Source: Rhodocyclus gracilis (GTDB taxonomy: Bacteria > Pseudomonadota > Gammaproteobacteria > Burkholderiales > Rhodocyclaceae). Taken from it: DNA of 64,000 nt. Positions 34,169 through 47,385 of the stretch are shown here, piece after piece. The notes below the pieces were generated by a model that searched no databases, had not been told where the DNA came from, and was given only the letters and a program-made list of their open reading frames with translations. Where the stretch lies: contig NZ_WIXJ01000001.1 in the NCBI RefSeq assembly GCF_009617575.1, forward strand, positions 620,001 to 684,000, in the 5' to 3' direction. A program made the translations under genes and the position numbers. Every line of letters starts with the position of its first letter. Positions within the stretch are counted from its first letter, which is position 1.

Positions 34169-37100
34169 TCACCCCAACTCCACCAGCAAGTCCTTCGCCT
34201 CGATGCGGCTGCCGGAGGCGACGTGAACGCGCACTACCGTTGCGTCGCGCTCGGCGGTGATCATCGTTTCCATCTTCATCGCTTCGATCGACAGTAGCGG
34301 GCTGCCCTTGCTCACGGTCTGGCCGGCCTTGACCAGCACCGTGCCGACCATGCCGGGCATCGGCGCGGCGACATGGTTGGGGTTGCCGGCTTCGGCCTTC
34401 GGCGCGGTCTGCGAGGAGACGACGGCGCCCTTCTTCGGCACGCGCACGGTGCGCGGCTGGCCGTTCAGCTCGAAGAACAGCTTGACCATGCCGTCCTCGT
34501 CGGGCTCGGTGCGGCCGATCAGGCGCACGATCAGCGCCTTGCCGGGGTCGATTTCGATGGTGACTTCCTCGCGCGCGCTCATGCCGTAGAAGAACAGCGG
34601 CGTCGGCACCAGCGAGACGTCGCCGAAATGGCGCTGATGCTCGGCAAAGTCGGCGAAGACCTTGGGGTACATCAGGTACGAGGCGAGGTCGTTGTCGTTG
34701 ATGTGCCGGTCGACGCGCTTTTCGGCCTGCGCGCGCGCGGCTTCCAGATCGACCGGCGGAATGTCGGCGCCGGCGCGGCCGGGCAGCGGCTTGCGGTCCT
34801 TGAGCACTTTCGCCTGCAGCGCCGGCGGGAAGCCGTCGGCGGGATAGCCCATCTCGCCGCGGAAGAGCGAGATCACCGACTCGGGGAAGGCGATTTCCTT
34901 CACCGGGTCGGCCACGTCGGCCGGCGTCAGCTCGTTGGCGACCATGAACAACGCCATGTCGCCGACCACCTTGGACGACGGCGTCACCTTGACGATGTCG
35001 CCGAACAGCTTGTTCACGTCGGCGTAGCCCTGCGATACCTCGTCCCAGCGGTGTTCGAGGCCCATCGCGCGCGCCTGCTCGCGCAGGTTGGTGTACTGGC
35101 CGCCAGGCATTTCGTGGCGGTAGACGTCCGAAGTGCCCGAGCGGATGTCGGCCTCGAACGGCGCGTAGTAGCGGCGCACGCCTTCCCAGTAGCGGGCGAA
35201 GGGTTGCAGCTTCTGCGCAGTGAAACCGGGGCTGCGCGGATCGCCTTCCAGCGCCGCCACCAGCGCGCCGAGGCTCGGCTGCGAGGTGAGCCCGCTCATC
35301 GAATCCATGGCGCCATCGACGGCGTCGACGCCGGCCTCGACCATCGCCAGCACGCTGGCGATCGAGCCGCCCGAGGTGTCGTGCGTGTGGAAATGGATCG
35401 GCAGGCCGACTTCTTCCTTCAGCGCTTTCACCAGCGCGCGCGCCGCACGCGGCCGGCAGACGCCGGCCATGTCCTTGATGCCGAGGATGTGCGCGCCAGC
35501 CTTTTCCAGCTGCTTGGCCATGTCGACGTAGTACTTGAGGTTGTACTTCGGCCGGCTGCTGTCGAAGATGTCGCCGGTGTAGCAGATCGCCGCTTCGCAC
35601 AGGGCACCGGATTCCTGCACCGCGTCCATGGCGACGCGCATGTTGTCGACCCAGTTGAGCGAATCAAATACGCGGAAGACGTCGATGCCTTCCTTGGCCG
35701 CCTGCTGCACGAACTGGCGAACGACGTTGTCGGCGTAGTTGGTGTAGCCGACGGCGTTGGAGGCGCGCAGCAGCATCTGGAAGAGGATGTTCGGCGCCGC
35801 CTGGCGCAGCTTGTGCAGCCGCTCCCACGGGTCTTCCTTCAAAAAGCGCATGGCCACGTCAAAGGTGGCGCCGCCCCAGCATTCGAGCGAGAACAGTTCC
35901 GGCAGCTGGCGCGCATAGTGCGGCGCAATCGCCAGCATGTCGGCGGTGCGCATGCGCGTGGCGAACAGCGACTGGTGCGCGTCGCGCATGGTGGTGTCGG
36001 TGATGAGGATGCGTTCCTCATTGCGCATCCACTCGGCGAAGCCCTTGGCGCCCAACTCTTTCAGGCGGTCGCGGCTGCCCGGCGGCGGCGCGATGGCAAG
36101 GTCGGTCGCCGGCAGCAAGGGCGCGGCGAGCGGCAGCTTGGGCAGCGTGCGGCCCTTCATTTCATCGTTGCCGTTGACGATCACGTCGCCGACAAAGCGC
36201 AGCAGGCGCGTCGCGCGGTCGCGCCGCTTGGGGAAGTGGAACAGCTCGGGCGTGGTGTCGATGAAGCGCGTCGAACACTCGCCGGAGATGAAGGCCGGGT
36301 GGTTGATCAGGTTTTCGAGGAAGTGCAGGTTGGTCGCCAGCCCGCGCACGCGGAACTCGCGCAGCGCGCGGTCCATGCGGTGAATGGCTTCGCCGCTGCT
36401 CGGCGCCCACGCGGTCACCTTGACCAGCAGCGAGTCGTAATAGGGCGTGATCACCGCGCCGGCGTAGGCGGTGCCGGCATCGAGGCGGATGCCGAAGCCG
36501 GCGGCGCTGCGGTAGGTGGCGATCTTGCCGTAGTCCGGCGTGAAGTTGTTTTCCGGGTCTTCGGTGGTGACGCGGCATTGCAGCGCGTAGCCGTTGAGAT
36601 GAATGTCGGCCTGCGCCGGCACGCCGGACTCGGGCGTGCCGATCTTCGCGCCTTCGGTGATGTGAATCTGCGCCTTGACGATGTCGATGCCGGTCACCTG
36701 CTCGGTGACGGTGTGCTCGACCTGGATGCGCGGGTTCACTTCGATGAAGTAGAACTTGCCGGTGTCGCCATCCATGAGGAATTCGACGGTGCCGGCATGC
36801 GTGTAATTGACGGCGCGCGCGAGCTTCAGCGCCGAGCTGCACAGCTCGTCACGGCCGGCGGCGTCGAGATAGGGCGCCGGCGCGCGTTCAACGACCTTCT
36901 GGTTGCGCCGCTGCACCGAACAGTCGCGCTCGAAGAGGTGCACGGCCTGCTGGTGGCGGTCGCCAAGAATCTGCACTTCGACGTGGCGCGCGTTGCGCAC
37001 CAGCTTTTCCAGATAGACCTCGTCGTTGCCGAAGGCGGCGCCGGCTTCGCGGCGGGCAACGTCAAGCAGCGCGGCGAGGTCGGCTTCGGATTCGATCACG

Positions 37101-37612
37101 CGCATGCCGCGGCCACCGCCGCCCCAGCTGGCCTTGAGCATCAGCGGATAGCCGATCTCGGCGGCGAGTTTCGCAGCTTCGGCAAAGTCGGCCGGCAGCG
37201 GGCCGGTCGCCGGCATCACCGGCACACCGGCAGCCACCGCCGCGTTGCGCGCGGCCACCTTGTTGCCGAGCGTGCGCATCACTTCCGGCGTGGGGCCGAT
37301 GAAGGCGATGCCGTTTTTGGCGCAGGCTTCGGCGAAATCCGGGTTTTCCGACAGCAGACCGTAGCCGGGGTGGATGGCATCGACCTTCGTCGCCTTGGCG
37401 ATGCGGATAATGTCGTCGATGTCGAGGTAGGCCGAGATCGGCTTCTTGCCGGCGCCGACCAGATAGCTTTCGTCCGCCTTGAAGCGGTGCAAGGCAAAGC
37501 GGTCTTCGTTTGAATAGATGCCGACGGTGCGGATGCCGAGCTCGGTGGCCGCGCGCATGACGCGGATGGCGATCTCCGAACGGTTGGCGATCAGGATTTT
37601 GCGGATGTCCAC
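34169..37612 (-). CDS. pyc: Pyruvate carboxylase
   Basis: A 1147-residue single-chain biotin enzyme converting pyruvate to oxaloacetate (anaplerosis). Order of domains: biotin carboxylase with ATP-grasp (about 1-455; KILIANRSEIAIR, GGGGRGMR), carboxyltransferase (about 530-800; DTTMRDAHQSLFATRMR, the metal-binding FHTHDTSGG), PYC_OADA domain, and C-terminal biotinyl domain with the biotinylated Lys in IEAMKMETM (about residue 1112). The start is GTG 37612 with GGGGGGAG 9 bases before; the frame runs upstream to 37786 without coding character. Full family length. Confidence 0.96.
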   Translation of the reverse strand: MDIRKILIANRSEIAIRVMRAATELGIRTVGIYSNEDRFALHRFKADESYLVGAGKKPISAYLDIDDIIRIAKATKVDAIHPGYGLLSENPDFAEACAKNGIAFIGPTPEVMRTLGNKVAARNAAVAAGVPVMPATGPLPADFAEAAKLAAEIGYPLMLKASWGGGGRGMRVIESEADLAALLDVARREAGAAFGNDEVYLEKLVRNARHVEVQILGDRHQQAVHLFERDCSVQRRNQKVVERAPAPYLDAAGRDELCSSALKLARAVNYTHAGTVEFLMDGDTGKFYFIEVNPRIQVEHTVTEQVTGIDIVKAQIHITEGAKIGTPESGVPAQADIHLNGYALQCRVTTEDPENNFTPDYGKIATYRSAAGFGIRLDAGTAYAGAVITPYYDSLLVKVTAWAPSSGEAIHRMDRALREFRVRGLATNLHFLENLINHPAFISGECSTRFIDTTPELFHFPKRRDRATRLLRFVGDVIVNGNDEMKGRTLPKLPLAAPLLPATDLAIAPPPGSRDRLKELGAKGFAEWMRNEERILITDTTMRDAHQSLFATRMRTADMLAIAPHYARQLPELFSLECWGGATFDVAMRFLKEDPWERLHKLRQAAPNILFQMLLRASNAVGYTNYADNVVRQFVQQAAKEGIDVFRVFDSLNWVDNMRVAMDAVQESGALCEAAICYTGDIFDSSRPKYNLKYYVDMAKQLEKAGAHILGIKDMAGVCRPRAARALVKALKEEVGLPIHFHTHDTSGGSIASVLAMVEAGVDAVDGAMDSMSGLTSQPSLGALVAALEGDPRSPGFTAQKLQPFARYWEGVRRYYAPFEADIRSGTSDVYRHEMPGGQYTNLREQARAMGLEHRWDEVSQGYADVNKLFGDIVKVTPSSKVVGDMALFMVANELTPADVADPVKEIAFPESVISLFRGEMGYPADGFPPALQAKVLKDRKPLPGRAGADIPPVDLEAARAQAEKRVDRHINDNDLASYLMYPKVFADFAEHQRHFGDVSLVPTPLFFYGMSAREEVTIEIDPGKALIVRLIGRTEPDEDGMVKLFFELNGQPRTVRVPKKGAVVSSQTAPKAEAGNPNHVAAPMPGMVGTVLVKAGQTVSKGSPLLSIEAMKMETMITAERDATVVRVHVASGSRIEAKDLLVELG

Positions 37613-37853
37613 GTGCGTAACTCCCCCCGGATGTAAGTTCGGCCTTCTGTGGGCCAGTGCTGCCCGGCGGCGGCAAGCCGGCGCGAAGCAGTTCGTGAGT
37701 TTGCCAGCAAATGAGGGGATTAGGCGCACCGGCGCGCACGCCAACGACATTTGCCGCAGCGGCCATGCGCCAGAGTCAGACGGCACCGGGGCGTAGAGGT
37801 AGAATGCGCGATCTTCACGCGTCCTACTTCAACCCCGTTTCCGAGTCGAAAAC

Positions 37854-39530
37854 ATGCCGGTCAAGCTCGTCCAGTCCACGCCTTCTGCCTACCAATATCC
37901 GCTGCTGATCAAACAACTGTTGCTGACGCCGCTGGCCATCGCCCCCGACCAGGAAATCTGCTATCAGGACAAACGCCGCCACAGCTACCGCGAACTGCGC
38001 CAGCGTATCGGTCGCCTCGCCAACTGTCTGACGACGCTCGGCGTCGACGCCGGCGACACGGTGGCGGTGATGGACTGGGACAGCCACCGCTATCTCGACT
38101 GCTACTTCGCCATCCCGATGATGGGGGCGATCATCCAGACGGTGAACGTCCGCCTCAACGCCGAACAGATTCTCTATAGCCTGAACCACGCCGAAGCCGA
38201 CGTGCTGCTCGTCAACAGCGAGTTTTTCCCGATTGTCGAAGCCATCGCCGCGCGGCTGACGACGGTGAAAAAGCTCGTCCTCCTGAATGACGAAGCCACC
38301 GAGCCGGCGCTGCCGGCAGCGATCAGCCAGGTGCTGCACTACGCCGGCGAATACGAGACGCTGCTGGCTGCGGCCGATAGCGACTACCCCTTCGCCGATT
38401 TCGACGAAAACGCGCAGGCGACGGTGTTTTACACCACCGGCACCACCGGCAATCCGAAGGGCGTCTATTTCAGCCACCGCCAACTGGTGCTGCACGCGCT
38501 CGGCTGTGCCGCCGCGCTCGGCGGCGCCAACGGTAACGGCCGTCTGCACCGCGAAGACGTCTACATGCCGCTGACGCCGATGTTCCACGTGCACGCCTGG
38601 GGCTTCCCCTACATCGCGACGATGCTGGGCTTGAAGCAGGTCTATCCGGGCCGCTACCAGCCCGATGTGCTCTGCCGCCTGATCGTCAGCGAGGGCGTGA
38701 CCTTCTCGCACTGCGTGCCGACCATCCTGCACATGGTGCTCAGCCACCCGCACGCGAAAGACCTCGATCTCTCCGGCTGGAAGCTGATCATCGGCGGCTC
38801 GGCGCTACCCGAAGCGATGGCCGCCGCGGCCTTCAAGCGCGGCATCGACCTCTTTACCGGCTACGGCATGTCGGAAACCTGCCCGGTGCTGACGCTGGCG
38901 CACCTGTCGACGACCGACATGCAAGGCAGCCCGGAAGAGCAGGCCGTCCTGCGCGCCAAGACCGGCCTGCCGCTGCCGCTCGTCGACCTGCGCGTCGTCG
39001 ATGCCGACATGAACGATGTGCCACACGACGGGCGTGCGACGGGTGAAGTGATCGTCCGTTCGCCCTGGCTGACGCAGGGCTACCTGAAAGCCCCGGAAGC
39101 CTCGGAAGACCTATGGGCCGGCGGCTACCTGCACACCTCCGACATCGGCAATATCGACGCCGCCGGCTATCTGAAGGTCACGGATCGCAGCAAGGACGTG
39201 ATCAAGGTCGGCGGCGAGTGGACCTCATCGCTCCAGCTCGAAGACATCGTCGCCAAACACGAGGCGGTGCAGGAAGTCGCCGTCATCGGTGTTGCCGACG
39301 CCAAATGGGGCGAACGGCCGCTGGCGCTGGTCGTGCTGAAAGCCGACTACGTCGGCCAGGTGACCGAACACGCCATCCGCAACTACGCCGCGCACGCCAT
39401 CGAGGCAGCCGGCGTTTCGCGCTATGGCCTGTTGTTGCAGGTGAGCTTCGTCAAGCACCTGCTCAAAACCAGCGTCGGCAAGATGAACAAGCTCGCCATG
39501 CGCGCCAACCCGCAGGCGCTGCGCGACTAG
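37854..39530 (+). CDS. Fatty-acid/acyl-CoA ligase (AMP-binding)
   Basis: A 558-residue ANL-superfamily enzyme activating a carboxylic acid to its CoA thioester through an acyl-AMP. P-loop YTTGTTGNPKGV (about residues 193-204), GYGMSETCPV, the hinge TDRSKDVIKVGGEW and the catalytic Lys near KTSVGKMNK are all present. It resembles medium/long-chain fatty acyl-CoA synthetases of betaproteobacteria; the exact substrate is not deducible. TAGAAT at 37800-37805 could be the -10 box. Divergent from pyc. Confidence 0.9.
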   Translation: MPVKLVQSTPSAYQYPLLIKQLLLTPLAIAPDQEICYQDKRRHSYRELRQRIGRLANCLTTLGVDAGDTVAVMDWDSHRYLDCYFAIPMMGAIIQTVNVRLNAEQILYSLNHAEADVLLVNSEFFPIVEAIAARLTTVKKLVLLNDEATEPALPAAISQVLHYAGEYETLLAAADSDYPFADFDENAQATVFYTTGTTGNPKGVYFSHRQLVLHALGCAAALGGANGNGRLHREDVYMPLTPMFHVHAWGFPYIATMLGLKQVYPGRYQPDVLCRLIVSEGVTFSHCVPTILHMVLSHPHAKDLDLSGWKLIIGGSALPEAMAAAAFKRGIDLFTGYGMSETCPVLTLAHLSTTDMQGSPEEQAVLRAKTGLPLPLVDLRVVDADMNDVPHDGRATGEVIVRSPWLTQGYLKAPEASEDLWAGGYLHTSDIGNIDAAGYLKVTDRSKDVIKVGGEWTSSLQLEDIVAKHEAVQEVAVIGVADAKWGERPLALVVLKADYVGQVTEHAIRNYAAHAIEAAGVSRYGLLLQVSFVKHLLKTSVGKMNKLAMRANPQALRD

Positions 39531-39591
39531 GCGAGCGGACGGCGGCAGAAGCGAAGCGGGCCGGCAGCAGCAAACTGAGCCGGCGTCGCGA

Positions 39592-40083
39592 TTAATCCGC
39601 CGCGTCGAACAAGGCGCGCAGGGACGCCTGATAGGCGGCCGCCTGCGCGTCGTTTTCAGCGGGCGCCCAGGGCGCGCGTTCGGCCTCGGTGAGCACCTGC
39701 CAGGGGCCGGCCTTGGCCTCGAAAAACACCGTGCCCGGCTCGCAGGCCAGAACGGAGTGAAAGACACCGTGCGGGATGTCGACGCCGATGCAATCGCTGC
39801 CCGCCCGCAACTCGGCGTAGCGCACCGGCTGGCCGGCATCGTCAAAGAACACCACGCCGAGAGAGCCGCGCACGACGAGCATGGTCTCGTCCTTCGCCGG
39901 GTCGAGATGGCGGTGCGGCGGCACGTAGGAGCCGGGCTCGATGGCATTGAGCAGGCGATGCGCGGCATCGCTCTCGTGGCGGTGGAAGTTGCGGTTGCGG
40001 CGACGGCGCGGGCTCGTCATCGCCTCGTCGACGAGCGAATCGAGCAGGGCGCGGTCGATGAAAGTGGGCGTATCCATGGGCAT
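39592..40083 (-). CDS. WbuC-family cupin metalloprotein
   Basis: A 163-residue protein with an N-terminal helical part (MTSPRRRRNRNFHRH) and a cupin barrel whose metal-binding pattern is PPHRHLDPAKDE and a distal PHGVFHSV histidine. This matches the WbuC cupin family, found in polysaccharide clusters and elsewhere; its reaction is not known. ATG 40083 or ATG 40077 could be the start; both follow a weak GG. It lies 62 bp from the 3' end of dnaE on the same strand and may be the last gene of that transcript. Confidence 0.85.
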   Translation of the reverse strand: MPMDTPTFIDRALLDSLVDEAMTSPRRRRNRNFHRHESDAAHRLLNAIEPGSYVPPHRHLDPAKDETMLVVRGSLGVVFFDDAGQPVRYAELRAGSDCIGVDIPHGVFHSVLACEPGTVFFEAKAGPWQVLTEAERAPWAPAENDAQAAAYQASLRALFDAAD

Positions 40084-40145
40084 CCGTAGAAAGTAAGCGG
40101 CGAAATAAGCGGAGATCGGATGTAACAGGGCTGGCTGAGCGCGAC

Positions 40146-43625
<3,480 letters not shown>

Positions 43626-43759
43626 GCCGGCATTTTACCCTGCACCGCCGGGTGACGCCGGGCGTTCCGCGCGCGGACAGGGCAAGCGCCGCAGCCAACG
43701 CCGCGACGATGCAGGGATCGCTGAGCGTACCCGCTCGAGGGCACGGCTCACGGCAAGGC

Positions 43760-44452
43760 TCAGGCCGCGTCCAGCCACTCCAGTATCGGCTGCCATGCTG
43801 TGAGATCGCGGGCGGCGCGTGACGGCGGCAGATCGAACAGCGTCATGCCGTTGGCGACGGTCTGAGGGTAGAGCTGCGTATCGCGCAGATAGGCGAGCAC
43901 CGGCAGCTCGTAGGAGGCAAGAAAGCTTTCCAGTTCGCTCGCCGCCCGCGTGCGTGCGTCGACCCGCATGCCGACGACGGCGACGAAGGTGCGCTCCTTG
44001 CGCACCGCCTTTTCGGCGAGCAGCGTTTCGAGAAAATGGCGCGTCGCCAGCATGTCGAAAAGCGAGGGCTGCACCGGCACGATCACCCGGTTGACGCGCT
44101 TGACGCAGCGTTCGAGCGCCTTGCCGTGCAGGCCGGCGGGCGTATCGAGCACGACGCGCGTGGTGCCGGCCGGCGGCCGGGCGGTCAGGCTGACGGCCTT
44201 GCCCGTGGCGGATTTGCCCGCCGCGCCGGCTTTGCCCGCCTCCCCCGCCTTGCCGCGTTCGCCAAGCTCCCAGGTGCCGATACGCGGCAGTTGCGGCGAG
44301 CGCAGGCGTAGCCACTCGCGCGAGGACTGCTGCACATCGGTATCGCCGAGCATGACCTGCTCGCCGGCGCGCGCGAAATAGCCGGCCAGATTGGTAGCCA
44401 GCGTCGATTTGCCGGAACCCCCTTTGGGGTTGGCGACGAGAAACGATTTCAT
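43760..44452 (-). CDS. ParA-like ATPase with a low-complexity insert
   Basis: A 230-residue P-loop ATPase of the ParA/MinD superfamily: MKSFLVANPKGGSGKSTLATNLAGYFA holds the deviant Walker A, LGDTDVQQSS follows, and the DTPAGLHG motif is switch II/Walker B. Between these (about 75-100) lies a repeat-like insert GERGKAGEAGKAGAAGKSAT. There is no parB or parS nearby, so it is an orphan; orphan ParAs of this type position chemoreceptors, flagella or other cargo. ATG 44452 is preferred to the upstream frame. Confidence 0.82.
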   Translation of the reverse strand: MKSFLVANPKGGSGKSTLATNLAGYFARAGEQVMLGDTDVQQSSREWLRLRSPQLPRIGTWELGERGKAGEAGKAGAAGKSATGKAVSLTARPPAGTTRVVLDTPAGLHGKALERCVKRVNRVIVPVQPSLFDMLATRHFLETLLAEKAVRKERTFVAVVGMRVDARTRAASELESFLASYELPVLAYLRDTQLYPQTVANGMTLFDLPPSRAARDLTAWQPILEWLDAA

Positions 44453-44624
44453 GCCACGGACTCTGCGGTGAAAAGCTGCACGGGAGGCGAACGAAGTCAG
44501 CGCCAAGGAGAGACGATGGAGAACAAACGCCCGTCAGCCTAGCCGCTGCCCGTTTTTTGGGCAAGGCAGAAAAGCCCTTTGCCGACGACGACTTGCCGCA
44601 CTCGTCCTCCGTTCGCCCACACCT

Positions 44625-44633
44625 TTATCCACA
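44625..44633 (+). promoter_or_regulatory. Perfect DnaA-box sequence
   Basis: TTATCCACA, the consensus DnaA box, lies in the gap between the ParA-like gene and uvrD. A single 9-mer can occur by chance in a window this long, and no cluster of boxes or AT-rich unwinding region accompanies it, so no origin is proposed. Confidence 0.3.
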
Positions 44634-44681
44634 GAATCTGGGGAAAACCCTGCGGGCAATGTGGCAAACCGCCCGCCGCAC

Positions 44682-46922
44682 CTAGCGCGGCGTCAGTTTG
44701 GCGTAGGCGAGCGCCAGCCATTTGACGCCGGCGCTGCCGAAATTGACCTGCACGCGCGCATCGTTGCCACCGCCTTCGGCGGCGACGATGACGCCCTGCC
44801 CGAAGCGGCTGTGCTCGACGTTCTGGCCGATGCGCAATCCGCCGTACGCGTCAGCCGCCATCGGCGCCTGCCCGTAGCCACCGCTGCTGCTCGTCTGGCT
44901 CGTTGCCTGACTGCCGGCGCCGTAGCCGCGCCCGTAGGCCAGCGTCGGCGCCGCAACCGGGGTAATGCGCGACAGCAGGGCCACCGGCAGTTCATCGAGG
45001 AAGATCGACGGCGCGCAGTAGCGCGTCTGCCCGTGCAGCATGCGCGTCTGCGCCCAGCTGAGGTAGAGGCGCTTGCGCGCACGCGTGATCGCCACGTACA
45101 TGAGGCGGCGCTCTTCTTCGAGGCCGTCGCGCTCCTGCGCGGCGTTTTCGTGCGGGAACAGCCCTTGTTCGAGGCCGCTCAGGAAGACGGCGTCAAACTC
45201 CAGCCCCTTGGCGGCGTGCACGGTCATCAACTGGATCGCCGTTTCACCTGCGCCCGCCTGATGCTCACCGGCTTCCAGCGAGGCGTGGGAGAGGAAGGCA
45301 GCCACTTCGCCCCCCTCTTCGGCGGTGCGGTCGCCGTCTTCACGCAGAAAGCTGACGGCGGCGTTGATCAGTTCGCTCAGATTTTCGAGGCGCTCGCCGC
45401 CTTCTTTCTCGCCGAGATAGTGCTGGCGCAGACCGCTGACGTCGATGATGTGCTCGACCTTTTCGGGCAGCGGCAGCGCTGCGGTTTCGCTGCGCAGCTT
45501 TTCGATCAGGCGAATGAAGCCGCCGACCGCCGTTCCCGCCTTGCCCGAGAGGCTGGCGGCGGCGTTGTAGAGGCTCGAATTGGCGCGGTGCGCCGCTTCC
45601 TGCAAGGCTTCGAGGCTGCGCGTGCCGATGCCGCGCGTCGGGAAATTGACGACGCGGGCGAACGCGGTGTCGTCGTCGGCGTTGGCGATCAGGCGCAGGT
45701 AGGCGAGCGCGTGCTTGATTTCCTGGCGCTCGAAGAAGCGCAAGCCGCCGTGCACGCGGTAGGGCACGCCGGCGGAGAAAAGCTGGTGTTCGAGCACGCG
45801 CGACTGCGCGTTGGAGCGGTAGAGCAGCGCGATCTGGTCGCGCTCGATGCCGTCGCGGATCAGTTCGCGTACTTCGTCGACAATGAAGCGCGCTTCGTCG
45901 AGGTCGGTGAAACCCTCGAAAACCCGGATCGGCTCGCCGGCGCCGGCGTCGGTCCACAGGTTTTTGCCGAGCCGGCCACGGTTGTGCGCGATCAGCGCAT
46001 TGGCGGCATCGAGGATGTTGCCGTGCGAACGGTAGTTCTGCTCGAGGCGAATGACGTTGAGGACGCCGAATTCGCGCTCGAAATCGCGCATGTTGCCGAC
46101 CTCGGCACCGCGAAAGGCGTAGATCGACTGGTCGTCGTCGCCGACCGCAAAGACGACGGCCTGACCGGCACCAAGAGCCCCCGGCGCCCCGTCAGCCGGC
46201 AGCACACCCGGCCCACGCCCGGCCAGCAGCTTGAGCCAAGCGTACTGGAGCTTGTTGGTGTCCTGAAACTCGTCGACGAGGATGTGCGAAAAACGCGTCT
46301 GGTAGTGGCGACGCAAGGGCTCGTTGCGGTTGAGCAACTCGTAGGCGCGCAGCAACAACTCGGCGAAGTCGACGACGCCTTCGCGCTGGCACTGCGCTTC
46401 GTATTCGGCGTAGAGCGCGACGCGACGGCGCGTCCAGTCGTCCCACGCTTCCGCCTCGCCGGCGCGGATACCCTGCTCCTTGTGGCTGTTGATGAAGTGC
46501 ATCAATTCGCGCGGCGGGAATTTTTCGTCGTCGACGCCGAGGTTCTTCAGCAGGCGCTTGATCGCCGACAGCTGATCGCCGGAATCGAGAATCTGGAAGA
46601 GCTGCGGCAGCCCGGCCTCGCGGTAGTGCGCGCGCAAAAGGCGGTTGCACAGGCCGTGGAAGGTGCCGATCCACATGCCGCGCGTATTGATCGGCAGCAT
46701 CGCCGACAGGCGGGTGAGCATTTCCTTGGCCGCCTTGTTGGTGAAGGTCACCGCCAGCACGCTGTGCGGATTGGCCTGCCCGTGCTGGATCAGCCAGGCA
46801 ATACGGGTGGTAAGCACGCGCGTTTTACCGCTGCCGGCACCGGCGAGGATCAGGGCGTGCTGCGACGGCAGAGTCACCGCCGCGAACTGGTCGGGATTAA
46901 GACCGGCAAGAAGATCGGACAT
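44682..46922 (-). CDS. uvrD: DNA helicase II UvrD/PcrA/Rep-type
   Basis: A 746-residue SF1A 3'-5' helicase acting in excision and mismatch repair. Walker A AGAGSGKTRVLTTRIAWL, TFTNKAAKEM, the DEFQDTN box and VGDDDQSIYAFRGA are all visible, plus the C-terminal Gly-rich linker and a short tudor-like end (QNVEHSRFGQGVI) typical of UvrD/PcrA. ATG 46922 gives MSDLLAGLNPDQ, the canonical start; the frame to 47072 is not coding. A GATAAT on the minus strand at about 47135 is a weak promoter candidate. Confidence 0.95.
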   Translation of the reverse strand: MSDLLAGLNPDQFAAVTLPSQHALILAGAGSGKTRVLTTRIAWLIQHGQANPHSVLAVTFTNKAAKEMLTRLSAMLPINTRGMWIGTFHGLCNRLLRAHYREAGLPQLFQILDSGDQLSAIKRLLKNLGVDDEKFPPRELMHFINSHKEQGIRAGEAEAWDDWTRRRVALYAEYEAQCQREGVVDFAELLLRAYELLNRNEPLRRHYQTRFSHILVDEFQDTNKLQYAWLKLLAGRGPGVLPADGAPGALGAGQAVVFAVGDDDQSIYAFRGAEVGNMRDFEREFGVLNVIRLEQNYRSHGNILDAANALIAHNRGRLGKNLWTDAGAGEPIRVFEGFTDLDEARFIVDEVRELIRDGIERDQIALLYRSNAQSRVLEHQLFSAGVPYRVHGGLRFFERQEIKHALAYLRLIANADDDTAFARVVNFPTRGIGTRSLEALQEAAHRANSSLYNAAASLSGKAGTAVGGFIRLIEKLRSETAALPLPEKVEHIIDVSGLRQHYLGEKEGGERLENLSELINAAVSFLREDGDRTAEEGGEVAAFLSHASLEAGEHQAGAGETAIQLMTVHAAKGLEFDAVFLSGLEQGLFPHENAAQERDGLEEERRLMYVAITRARKRLYLSWAQTRMLHGQTRYCAPSIFLDELPVALLSRITPVAAPTLAYGRGYGAGSQATSQTSSSGGYGQAPMAADAYGGLRIGQNVEHSRFGQGVIVAAEGGGNDARVQVNFGSAGVKWLALAYAKLTPR

Positions 46923-47385
46923 GAATGGGCAATTCTGGGAAAAAGTAGACGCGAAGTGAGGGCACGATAAGCGTGAGCGGATAAAGCAGGCACGCAGCAC
47001 ACGGACGGAGAAAGCGCGCCAGTTGCCACACAAGCACCGCAGACAACCGCTGCGCGGGCCACCGAGCCACACAGAGGGCAGTACCGGCCGCCCAGCGCAG
47101 GCTGGGCACCGCCCCGCCTCTCGGGAATACGCCGATTATCCTTGATCCGACGCCGGAGCGGGCGCCACGCACGCGGCGGTTGGCGCCGCAGGGCGTGCGC
47201 CGCGCACCGTCTGAGCACACGCCAAACGCCCGCATTCGCCGGCAGACGCATTGAACCAAGGGCGGCGCGCGCTTGCCATAGGAGCATTGCTGCGCCGCAC
47301 CAATTACGCAATTAACGCCCCGCGCACGCAGAAAGCCATGCGGGGGAATACGCGACTGGCCCGCCAACACTCAAGGACACCCACC
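46923..47385. other. Intergenic region, no gene seen
   Basis: About 460 bp between the divergent uvrD and a small unknown gene. Frames here are Arg/Cys-rich shadow sequence. A small CCCAGC/GCTGGG hairpin (47091-47106) and an AATTACGCAATTAACG partial repeat near 47301 are the only structures noticed; promoters for both flanking genes must lie here. Confidence 0.5.

Noticed and set aside
34373-37513. 1046-residue open frame antisense to pyc
   Set aside because: GC-rich codon bias leaves the opposite strand open. The translation has no domain, and pyc on the minus strand is certain.
44625-44633. DnaA box as evidence of a replication origin
   Set aside because: A single 9-mer without a cluster, an AT-rich unwinding element, or dnaA/dnaN nearby; chance occurrence is plausible.
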